Both the position numbers and the translations under genes were made by a program. Below are positions 30,506 to 38,300 of a stretch of DNA of 38,743 bases, one piece after another (positions within the stretch are counted from its first letter, which is position 1; the number at the start of each line of letters is the position of its first letter). The DNA is from Flavobacteriaceae bacterium UBA6268 (lineage in GTDB: Bacteria > Bacteroidota > Bacteroidia > Flavobacteriales > Flavobacteriaceae): assembly GCA_002440705.1 (NCBI GenBank), contig DJVA01000072.1, positions 1-38,743 of the forward strand, given 5' to 3'. Below the pieces are notes generated by a model. The model had not been told where the DNA came from. It did not search any database and saw only the letters and a list, made by a program, of their open reading frames with translations.

Positions 30506-31363
30506 ATGATTCAGTCCATGACCGGATACGGTAAAAGCATCCTGCAATTGCCTTCCAAAAAGATTACGGTGGAAATCAAATCCTTGAACAGCAAAAGCCT
30601 GGATTTGAACACCCGCATGCCTTCCCAGTACCGCGAAAAGGAATTGGAATTGCGCGATCGCATCGCCAAATCGCTCACCCGGGGCAAAGTGGATTTTAAC
30701 CTCTTTGTGGAAATTACCGGCGAGGAAACCAGCACCCTCATTAACGATGCGGTGGTAAAACAGCACATGAAACAATTACGGGGCATTGTGGAAGGCGACG
30801 ATTTGGAACTTCTAAAAATGGCCATTCGCATGCCCGATGCACTCAAGACCGAACGCGACGAGATTGACGAAGATGAATTCCATCACATCCTATCTTCCGT
30901 AGAGGAGGCCCTCGTGGCTATCAACCAATACCGTTCCGATGAGGGCAAGGTCTTGGAAGCCGATTTCCGACAAAGAGCCCAAACCATTGCTACATTGCTT
31001 AAGGAAGTGGAACAATTGGATCCCGAACGCATGGCCAACGTGCGCGAACGACTCCAAAAAGCCGTGTCCGATTTGAAGGAAGCGGTCGATTCCAACCGGT
31101 TTGAACAGGAACTCATCTATTATCTGGAAAAATACGACATCACCGAAGAAAAGGTACGCTTGCAGAACCACTTGGCGTATTTTCTGGAAACCCTAGCTTC
31201 CAACGACTCCAATGGCAAGAAACTAGGTTTCATCTCCCAGGAAATAGGCCGCGAGATCAACACCATCGGCAGCAAGGCCAACTACGCGCCCATGCAACAA
31301 GTAGTGGTGCAGATGAAAGACGAACTGGAAAAGATCAAGGAACAGGCCTTAAACGTATTGTAA
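30506..31363 (+). CDS. yicC: YicC/YloC-family endoribonuclease
   Basis: The product is 285 aa, the usual family length (E. coli YicC 287). The N-terminal half starts IQSMTGYGKS and contains VEIKSLNSKSLDLNTRMPSQYREKELELR. The C-terminal DUF1732 half shows LIYYLEKYDITEEKVRLQNHL and the closing GKKLGFISQEIGREINTIGSKANYAPMQ. YicC proteins are metal-dependent RNases implicated in small RNA and mRNA decay. The gene commonly precedes gmk in bacteria, as it does here, and shares one base with its ATG (TAATG). Confidence 0.92.
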   Translation: MIQSMTGYGKSILQLPSKKITVEIKSLNSKSLDLNTRMPSQYREKELELRDRIAKSLTRGKVDFNLFVEITGEETSTLINDAVVKQHMKQLRGIVEGDDLELLKMAIRMPDALKTERDEIDEDEFHHILSSVEEALVAINQYRSDEGKVLEADFRQRAQTIATLLKEVEQLDPERMANVRERLQKAVSDLKEAVDSNRFEQELIYYLEKYDITEEKVRLQNHLAYFLETLASNDSNGKKLGFISQEIGREINTIGSKANYAPMQQVVVQMKDELEKIKEQALNVL

Positions 31364-31968
31364 TGGATCGAGGCGGTAAACTGATTGTCTTTTCGGCACC
31401 TTCCGGTAGTGGCAAAACCACCATCGTCCGGCACCTATTGAAACAGGAAGTCCTCAACCTGGCTTTTTCCATCTCGGCCACCTCCCGGGAACCCCGTGAC
31501 CATGAGAAAGATGGTGCCGATTATTATTTCATGTCCCTAAAGGAATTCAAGCAACACATCAAAAATGGGGATTTTTTGGAATGGGAAGAAGTATACCGCG
31601 ACAGTTTCTACGGGACTTTGAAAAGTGAGGTGGAACGCCTCTGGGCCGAAGGGAAAAACGTCATTTTTGATATCGATGTGGTGGGCGGACTCCGCATCAA
31701 AAAGAAATTCCCAAAGGAAACCCTAGCCGTATTTGTGAAGCCTCCCAGTGTGGACGAACTGAAGATTCGTTTGAAAAAACGCAAGACCGAAAGCGATGAA
31801 AAAATCAACATGCGCATCGCCAAGGCCTCTATCGAAATGGCCACGGCCCCACAATTTGATCGCATCATCCTGAACGACGACCTGGAAAAGGCTTTAAAAG
31901 AAGCCGAAGCCTTGGTAGCCGAACACATTGCCAAAAACCCCACGGAGGATAGCCATGAAAGGGCCTAA
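31363..31968 (+). CDS. gmk: Guanylate kinase
   Basis: This enzyme phosphorylates GMP to GDP with ATP (EC 2.7.4.8), essential for guanine nucleotide supply. The product is 201 aa, the usual length. The P-loop APSGSGKTT holds K18. The GMP-binding part has SATSREPRDHEKDGADYYF. Later motifs are YGTLKSEVERLWAEGKNVIFDIDVVGG and the lid KKRKTESDEKINMRIAKA. The start overlaps the yicC stop by one base. The 3' end overlaps nadD by 14 nt and contains the nadD ribosome-binding site. Confidence 0.95.
   Translation: MDRGGKLIVFSAPSGSGKTTIVRHLLKQEVLNLAFSISATSREPRDHEKDGADYYFMSLKEFKQHIKNGDFLEWEEVYRDSFYGTLKSEVERLWAEGKNVIFDIDVVGGLRIKKKFPKETLAVFVKPPSVDELKIRLKKRKTESDEKINMRIAKASIEMATAPQFDRIILNDDLEKALKEAEALVAEHIAKNPTEDSHERA
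31944..31948 (+). promoter_or_regulatory. Strong Shine-Dalgarno-like GGAGG before nadD
   Basis: GGAGG lies inside the gmk coding sequence, 6 nt before the ATG at 31955. Shine-Dalgarno sites are rare and weak in Bacteroidota. This one decides the nadD start over an in-frame ATG at 31928. Confidence 0.55.
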
Positions 31969-32545
31969 GCACATAGGACTGTATTTTGGCACCTTCAACC
32001 CCATCCATATAGGGCATTTGGTGATTGCCAATTACATGACCGAATACACCCACTTGGAAGAAGTCTGGTTTGTGGTTACACCCCATAATCCCCACAAGAA
32101 AAAACAAACCCTCTTGGACGACGTGCACCGCCTTACCCTAGTGCGCATTGCGGTAGAAGATTACCCCAAACTAAAGGCCAGCAATGTGGAGTTTGACCTT
32201 CCCCAACCCAACTACACCATTCATACTTTGGCGCATCTGGAAGAGCACTATCCCGAGGTGGAATTTGCTTTGATCTTAGGCGAGGACAACCTGAACAGTT
32301 TCCCCAAATGGAAAAACCATGAGGTCATCCTGCAGCGTCACCACCTGTATGTGTACCCCCGCATCGCCAAGGGCAGTGTGGCCCCCGAATTGTTGAACCA
32401 CCCGCACATCCACCGCGTAGCGGCCCCCATCATGGAGCTTTCGGCTACCTTCATCCGTAACGCCCTGAAAGAGGGCAAGAACGTTCGCCCCATGCTACCA
32501 GACCCTGTTTGGCGCTATTTGGACGAAATGCACTTTTACCGATGA
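31955..32545 (+). CDS. nadD: Nicotinate-nucleotide adenylyltransferase
   Basis: This enzyme adenylates nicotinate mononucleotide to deamido-NAD (EC 2.7.7.18) in NAD synthesis. The product is 196 aa from the ATG at 31955. The nucleotidyltransferase signature GLYFGTFNPIHIGHLVIAN (G-T-F-N-P-x-H-x-G-H) is at residues 8-26. It is followed by WFVVTPHNPHKKKQTLLDD, the ligand segment LGEDNLNSFPKWKNHEVI, and the C-terminal ISSTxIR-equivalent ELSATFIRNALKEGK. It overlaps gmk by 14 nt and the next gene by 4 nt (ATGA), so it lies within one tight operon. Confidence 0.94.
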   Translation: MKGPKHIGLYFGTFNPIHIGHLVIANYMTEYTHLEEVWFVVTPHNPHKKKQTLLDDVHRLTLVRIAVEDYPKLKASNVEFDLPQPNYTIHTLAHLEEHYPEVEFALILGEDNLNSFPKWKNHEVILQRHHLYVYPRIAKGSVAPELLNHPHIHRVAAPIMELSATFIRNALKEGKNVRPMLPDPVWRYLDEMHFYR

Positions 32546-33096
32546 CCCCCATTACGGCTTCCGGCTCTCTTTCTAAGTACCTATTGGGAACAGGCATAAA
32601 CCATTGGGAGGCCTTGGTCGCCTACATAAAATGCCTGCCTTATGGACGAAATGCCTCGCGCGAGGATGTCTTTTTGGTGCTGAAGGAAGGCCGTGGCACC
32701 TGTAGTTCCAAACACGGATGCCTCAAAGCCGTGGCCGAAGAAAACGGCTGGACATACATTACCCTCCATTTGGTGCTCTTCAAAATGAATGGTATCAATA
32801 CGCCAAAAGTGGCTTCCATCCTAGAACACCACCAACTGTCCTATCTTCCTGAAGCGCATACCATCCTGCGCGTGGACGGCCAAGCCTTGGATGCGACCAG
32901 CAGTCAATCCGATTTTTCCAACTTGGAGCAGGACGTGATTTGGGAGGAAGCCATTTCGGTTGCGCAATTGGGAGCGTACAAACTGCAGCGCCATCGGGCC
33001 TATTTGAAGGAATGGCTTGTAAACGAAAAGCTTCCTCACACCCTCGACGCCCTCTGGGCCATCCGGGAGGAATGCATTGCAGCACTTTCCAAATAA
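32542..33096 (+). CDS. Uncharacterised protein, possibly transglutaminase-like
   Basis: The product is 184 aa from the ATG that overlaps the nadD stop; an in-frame ATG at 32509 lies well inside nadD and is not chosen. I do not recognise a named family. The segment EGRGTCSSKHGCLKAVAEENG resembles the Cys-helix start of transglutaminase-like cysteine enzymes, with C54 as the nucleophile candidate. H106 (EAHTILRVDG) and D118 (ALDAT) would complete a Cys-His-Asp triad in the right order. No signal peptide or membrane segment is seen, so it is cytoplasmic. It is the last gene of yicC-gmk-nadD; the tight overlap suggests co-expression, not necessarily a shared pathway. Confidence 0.72.
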   Translation: MTPITASGSLSKYLLGTGINHWEALVAYIKCLPYGRNASREDVFLVLKEGRGTCSSKHGCLKAVAEENGWTYITLHLVLFKMNGINTPKVASILEHHQLSYLPEAHTILRVDGQALDATSSQSDFSNLEQDVIWEEAISVAQLGAYKLQRHRAYLKEWLVNEKLPHTLDALWAIREECIAALSK

Positions 33097-33099
33097 AAA

Positions 33100-33138
33100 G
33101 AAACCGCCCAACCCGAAGATAGGGGGTCGGACGGTCTC
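33100..33138 (+). terminator. Imperfect hairpin after the yicC-nadD operon
   Basis: GAAACCGCCCAACCC (33100-33114) pairs with GGGTCGGACGGTCTC (33124-33138) apart from three mismatches. No T-run follows, so it is only a possible terminator or mRNA-stabilising structure. It lies just after the stop at 33096. Confidence 0.3.
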
Positions 33139-33193
33139 CACTAAATAACCAACCAAAAATTTATGTAGTGCCCTTACGGGTCGTTTACACTAA

Positions 33194-34108
33194 CTAAAAG
33201 GCGCTGATCTTGATTTGTTGCTTCTCGATCTCGGCCTTGGAAAGCCGAAGCTTTCCGCGTTGCACGTTCTTGATGGGGATGTATCCTTTGCCCCTAAAGC
33301 GGTACAAGGTACCGGACGCGGGATGGTACAGTTCCACCGTGCTGTCATTGATAACGCTCAACTCAAAATATTCATTGCCCAGATAATCATAATCTAATGT
33401 TAAATATTTTAGGTAGGGTTCTCCCACCACATCATCTACTTGGTAAATCCCCGTATAATCCCAGTACAGCTCGTAGATGTTGGTCCCCACGGCGTCTTGG
33501 GAGCTCTGGAAATTCCCATCGCCACCTCCTGGCAAAAACTGTAGGAAGTTTTCATAATCAAACGGATTGGGCTCTCCATAGGTGCTGGTGTATGTTTTTT
33601 CCCAAGCGACGTACTCCTGCAAAAAATAATGGAGGTTGTCGTAAAACAATTTGTTGTAATCAAAATTACTGCGTTGGTATCCGATGAGTACGTACCGCAA
33701 TCCGCTAGGACGGTGGTACAGCTCAATCTCGTGGGTATTTAACTGGCGGACTTCAAAACGGTAATACCCGTCGATGTCGTGCGAAATGTCCAGTTCGTCC
33801 GCAAAGGTGTCGTAATAGCCCACGTCAATCCCAAACCCATACCCCTGATCGCCAATACCCACCAAGTTGTTATTGGCATAAAGTGTTCCGTAGCGAAAGG
33901 AAAGGGTAAACGCCATTTGCATAAATGGGATTTGCCCCGAGGCATTCGATTGGTGGATGTCCACATACCACAGCTCATGGGAGGCCAACAACTCGCCCAA
34001 GGTGATGGCAGGAACAGGATCGATGGGATCTTCAATGATCACTTCCTGATAACAGGAGCTAAGGGTAAGGACCAAAAGACTTCCGAAAAGATAGTGTGTT
34101 GCTTTCAT
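33194..34108 (-). CDS. Uncharacterised lipoprotein with internal duplication
   Basis: The product is 304 aa from the ATG at 34108; another ATG two codons upstream (34114) is equally possible. The signal MKATHYLFGSLLVLTLSSC gives a lipidated Cys19. The mature protein has two similar beta-rich halves: YRFEVRQLNTHEIELYHRPSGLRYVL near 116-141 and EYFELSVINDSTVELYHPASGTLYRF near 246-271. These look like two small lipocalin- or lipid-binding-like sheets joined by an aromatic, acidic linker. The function is unknown to me. I recall database entries for such flavobacterial proteins named nicotinic acid mononucleotide adenyltransferase, which seems to be a label copied from the neighbouring nadD. No nucleotidyltransferase motif is present. 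Confidence 0.75.
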   Translation of the reverse strand: MKATHYLFGSLLVLTLSSCYQEVIIEDPIDPVPAITLGELLASHELWYVDIHQSNASGQIPFMQMAFTLSFRYGTLYANNNLVGIGDQGYGFGIDVGYYDTFADELDISHDIDGYYRFEVRQLNTHEIELYHRPSGLRYVLIGYQRSNFDYNKLFYDNLHYFLQEYVAWEKTYTSTYGEPNPFDYENFLQFLPGGGDGNFQSSQDAVGTNIYELYWDYTGIYQVDDVVGEPYLKYLTLDYDYLGNEYFELSVINDSTVELYHPASGTLYRFRGKGYIPIKNVQRGKLRLSKAEIEKQQIKISAF

Positions 34109-34231
34109 AACCATGGGTTTTAAAGTTTCTGGACTTCACAAAAACAGAAAACGTGCCATTTTTTCAATGTATTGATTCACAACTATTTAGTAATACTAAG
34201 CGTAGGCTTCTTTCGATTTAGGTGCCTTATA

Positions 34232-34263
34232 TTGGCAGTTACAAACCGATTTCCCTATTTTTG
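34232..34263 (+). promoter_or_regulatory. Promoter of gpsA
   Basis: TTG (34232-34234), a 21-bp spacer, then TATTTTTG (34256-34263), a full -7 match. The ATG follows 20 nt later. Confidence 0.5.
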
Positions 34264-34283
34264 AATACAACTAAAGAACAACC

Positions 34284-35291
34284 ATGGCAGAATCCGTAAA
34301 ATTTGCTGTATTTGGGGGCGGAAGCTGGGCCACGGCCATCGTTAAAATGCTTTGCGAAAATCGCAATGAAGTAGGCTGGTACATGCGCAGCGTCTATGCC
34401 GTGGAACACCTCAAGAAAGAACACCACAACCCTAACTACCTTAGCTCGGTCGAATTCAACCTCGATCAACTGAAGCTGGGCAACGACATCAACGAGATGG
34501 TAGCCTATGCCGATTACCTTATTTTTGCCATCCCTTCAGCCTTCGTGGAAGAAGAACTCAAAAAAATAACCCCAGGAACCCTAAAAGGGAAAGTCATTTT
34601 TTCGGCCATCAAAGGAATTGTTCCTGAAAGTAGCCTCATCGTGGGCGATCATTTTTACACCAACTACGACATCCCATTTAAAGATATCGGGGTCATTACC
34701 GGTCCCTGCCACGCCGAAGAAGTGGCCCTCGAACGCCTTTCCTACCTTACCATTGCCTGCGCCGACGAAAAAAAGGCCAAAACCATTGCCAATGCTCTTT
34801 CCTGCGAATACATCAACTGCACGACCAGCGACGACATCATCGGTACGGAATATGCCGCCATGCTGAAAAACATCTACGCCCTGGCTGCTGGGATTGCACA
34901 CGGATTGGGGTATGGTGATAATTTCCAGAGCGTACTGATGAGTAATGCCATCCGGGAAATGAAACGTTACGTAAAAAAAGTCCACAAGATGAAGCGCGAC
35001 ATCAACGGCTCAGCTTATTTGGGCGACTTGTTGGTAACCGGCTACTCCACCTTCAGCCGAAACCGCCTTTTTGGGACCATGATTGGCAAGGGCTATACCG
35101 TAAAAAGTGCCATGATGGAAATGAGCATGGTGGCCGAAGGGTACTATGCCACCAAAAGTGCTTTCGAACTCAACCAGGCCAAAGGCAATAAAAAGGCCAA
35201 AACTCCCATCATCAATGCCGTGTACAGCATTCTGTACGAAAACAAAAATCCCAAAAAAATCTTCAAAAAACTTACCGAAAAACTCAATTGA
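34284..35291 (+). CDS. gpsA: NAD(P)H-dependent glycerol-3-phosphate dehydrogenase
   Basis: This enzyme reduces dihydroxyacetone phosphate to sn-glycerol 3-phosphate for phospholipid synthesis. The product is 335 aa, the usual length. The N-terminal Rossmann motif is FAVFGGGSWATAIVKML; Ala replaces the Gly of the common GSWGTA form. Other family blocks are SAIKGIVPESSLIVGDHF, VITGPCHAEEVALERLSYL, the catalytic lysine segment YAAMLKNIYALAAGIAHGLGYGDN, and GDLLVTGYSTFSRNRLFG with the phosphate-binding Arg-Asn. The common TC of DLxxTC is TG here. Single gene with its own promoter. Confidence 0.92.
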   Translation: MAESVKFAVFGGGSWATAIVKMLCENRNEVGWYMRSVYAVEHLKKEHHNPNYLSSVEFNLDQLKLGNDINEMVAYADYLIFAIPSAFVEEELKKITPGTLKGKVIFSAIKGIVPESSLIVGDHFYTNYDIPFKDIGVITGPCHAEEVALERLSYLTIACADEKKAKTIANALSCEYINCTTSDDIIGTEYAAMLKNIYALAAGIAHGLGYGDNFQSVLMSNAIREMKRYVKKVHKMKRDINGSAYLGDLLVTGYSTFSRNRLFGTMIGKGYTVKSAMMEMSMVAEGYYATKSAFELNQAKGNKKAKTPIINAVYSILYENKNPKKIFKKLTEKLN

Positions 35292-35343
35292 GAATTTACA
35301 ATAATTTAAAGTTGAAATGCTTCCCTAAAAAAGATGCAGGTGG

Positions 35344-35351
35344 TATCTTTG
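35344..35351 (+). promoter_or_regulatory. Putative -7 element of the large secreted protein gene
   Basis: TATCTTTG is a full TAnnTTTG match 25 nt before the ATG at 35377. A TTG at 35312 is too far (29 bp) to be a clear -33 box. Confidence 0.4.
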
Positions 35352-35376
35352 GGCAACTTTTTATAAAAATCATACT

Positions 35377-38300
35377 ATGAAAAAAATTACCTTATCAATT
35401 TTGATGATGGCGTGCGGACTGTTACTTCAGGCACAGACCGTATTCATCAATGAAATTCACTACGACAATGCTGGTGGTGACGTTGGTGAAGGAGTCGAAG
35501 TGGCCGGCCCTGCAGGTACCGACCTCACCGGATGGACCATCGAATTTTACAACGGAGCCAACGGTTTGGTGTACGACACCCTCAACCTATCCGGCACCAT
35601 CGACGACGAAGGCAGCGGCTATGGCGCTTTGAGCTTTTTGTTGGCGGGCATTCAAAACGGTTCGCCCGACGGATTGGCCCTCATCGATAGTGGCTCCAAC
35701 GTTATCCAGTTTTTAAGCTACGAAGGCACCATGACTGCCCTAGGCGGAACGGCCAACGGCATGATGTCTACCGACATCGGTGTGACTGAAGGTGGTGGAA
35801 CAGCCATCGGCGAATCCCTGCAGCTCATCGGCACTGGAAACCAATACGCCGATTTCACTTGGAGTGGTCCTTCTGCCGAATCGCCTGGCGACATCAATGC
35901 AGGACAAACCTTCACCGTTCCCGGTACCCCCATCGTACCCGTTACGGCCACTACAGCCTTGCCATCTGAATTTGGCACGGATATCAACAATACGATCAAC
36001 GGAAACGGCTTGGACGCCTTCCCTAGTTTAACGGCCAATCACGGGGCAACAGTACCTACCAATTCGTGGGTAACCAGCACCCTTTCTGGAACCATCGATT
36101 ACGACTTGGGCGGATCATACCTTGTAGATGGTATGTCATTCTGGAACCAAAACGGGGGTGGCCCAGGCGCCAACGGAAGTACTGGAATCCAAGGCATGGC
36201 CCTGTACTATTCCACCGATGGCATCAGCTATAATCCACTACCGGGAGCCCCAACAGCATTTGCACAGGTACCTGGTTCAGGCCCTGAAGCCCCAGAAATG
36301 TTTGGTTGGACAGCTATAGCTGCCAGCTTCATCCGTTTGGAAATTACCAGCAACTATGGCGACGCTTTCGTGGGCTATGCAGAAATTGTATTTTCCGGAC
36401 TACCCAACCCAGCCGGCAATCCGCCCATCATTTCTTGCCCTATGGATATTACCGTAAGTAATGATACCGGCGTTTGCGGCGCCGTGGTGAACTTTGCCAA
36501 TGCTGTGGCCATTGACCCCGACGGCGATTTGGACACCGTCACCCAAACCATGGGTCCCGTTTCTGGAAGTTCCTTTCCTGTAGGAGATACCCTCATCGAA
36601 TTTACCGCAACGGATATGGCTGGGAATTCCAGCAGCTGTACCTTCACTATCACCGTGGAAGACAACGAAGCTCCTGTCATTGCCTGTATGGATGTGACCG
36701 TGGAATTGGACGCTTCAGGTGCCTATACCCTGGATACTACTGAAGTATTGGCCAGTGCCACCGACAACTGTGGGGTGGACAGCCAAGGTTTCTTGGTTCC
36801 CACGCCTCCCATTGTAAGCTGTGGCAACGCGCCAGAATCAATCCCGGCTGGAGCCCCAGGCACTACTTCGGGCCCTATGAACCCTTCCATTGCCAACGTA
36901 ACGGATACAGGGATTATCGGGGCAGACGTAACCATCGATAACGTTATTTTAAACATTGAACACTCCTGGGCGGCCGATTTGGACATCTTCATTACATCGC
37001 CTTCGGGAACTTCCTTGGAACTTTCTACCGATAACGGTGGTTCTACCGGCTTGGACACCGCAGCCGATGTGGTCTTTACCGATGCCTCGGGCAACGCCAT
37101 CACCGGTTGGACCGGAGGGGCGCCCTTAGCCGACTACCAAGCGGAAGGGGGCCTTATGAACACCCTATTTGCTGGCGAAGACATCAACGGCAACTGGACC
37201 TTGACCATTACCGACGATGCTGGAGGCGACTTTGGCGTACTCAACAGTTTCTGCATCAGCTTTAGCGGCTTGGCACAGGTTACCACCTTGGATCTTGGAT
37301 GTATGGACGTTGGGACCAATGCCGTTACCGTGTACGTAAGCGACGCTGCAGGCAACACAGCGACCTGCACCGCTAACGTTACTGTGGAAGACAATACCGC
37401 TCCCGTGATTTCCTGTATTGGGGAAGCCACTGGGCCCTCTGTATTCATCAACGAATTGCATTACGACAACACTGGTGCCGACCAAGATGAGGCCATCGAA
37501 ATTGCCGGTCCTGCCGGTACCGACCTCAGTACCTACAGCCTGGTGCTATACAATGGAAACGGTGGTGCACAATACGACGAATTGATGCTTTCAGGATCCA
37601 TCGACGACGAGGGTAGCGGCTACGGTGCCGTGAATTTCCCCATTGCCGGCATTCAAAACGGATCGCCCGATGGTATCGTATTGGCACGAAACGGGGAAGT
37701 GATCCAGTTCTTGAGCTACGAAGGTTCCTTTACGGCCATAGACGGTATTGCCGCCGGATTGACTTCCACCGATATCGGCGTGTCTGAAGCCGGTAGTACT
37801 CCTATTGGAGAATCTTTACAACTCACCGGTAATGGTACCTTCTATCCCGATTTCACTTGGACCGGACCCCTCACATCCTCTCCTGGCGATTTGAACGCGG
37901 GACAAACCTTTGTGGCACCTCCTTCTTCCCTTTTGGTAGAATTGGATGCCAATGGCCAAGCCAGCATTGATGCCAGCCAATTGATTACGGGTGTGGACGA
38001 AGCTTGTGGTTATACGATTACCGTAGGCAACCCTGCTCCTCCTTCCAATGCCTGTGCGACCAACCTTCCCGCAGCCATTGATGAAAACCTGCCACCAACC
38101 GAAGCACCTGCGTCCATTGCGGACTCTGGAATCATTGGTGTGGACTACGTACTCGACCAAGTGTCACTGGACATTACCCATACCTTCGACGGCGATCTGG
38201 ACATCGAGCTCATCTCGCCCGCAGGAACCGTATTGCTCCTTTCCGACCAAAACGGTGGCGGTGGCGATAACTACACCGGAACCATCTTCCAGGACGGTGG

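Noticed and set aside
33194..34108. Nicotinate mononucleotide adenylyltransferase label for this lipoprotein
   Set aside because: No nucleotidyltransferase H-x-G-H motif; the real nadD is at 31955-32545.
34147..34154. GAAAACGT before the lipoprotein gene as a third copy of the operator
   Set aside because: Only a half-site; the other half (GCC) breaks the symmetry.
36375..37485. Several open frames of about 100-130 codons on the minus strand within the large secreted protein gene
   Set aside because: They are low-complexity Ala/Val/Pro/Ser shadows of the repetitive Gly/Thr/Asp coding strand, which has one continuous frame.
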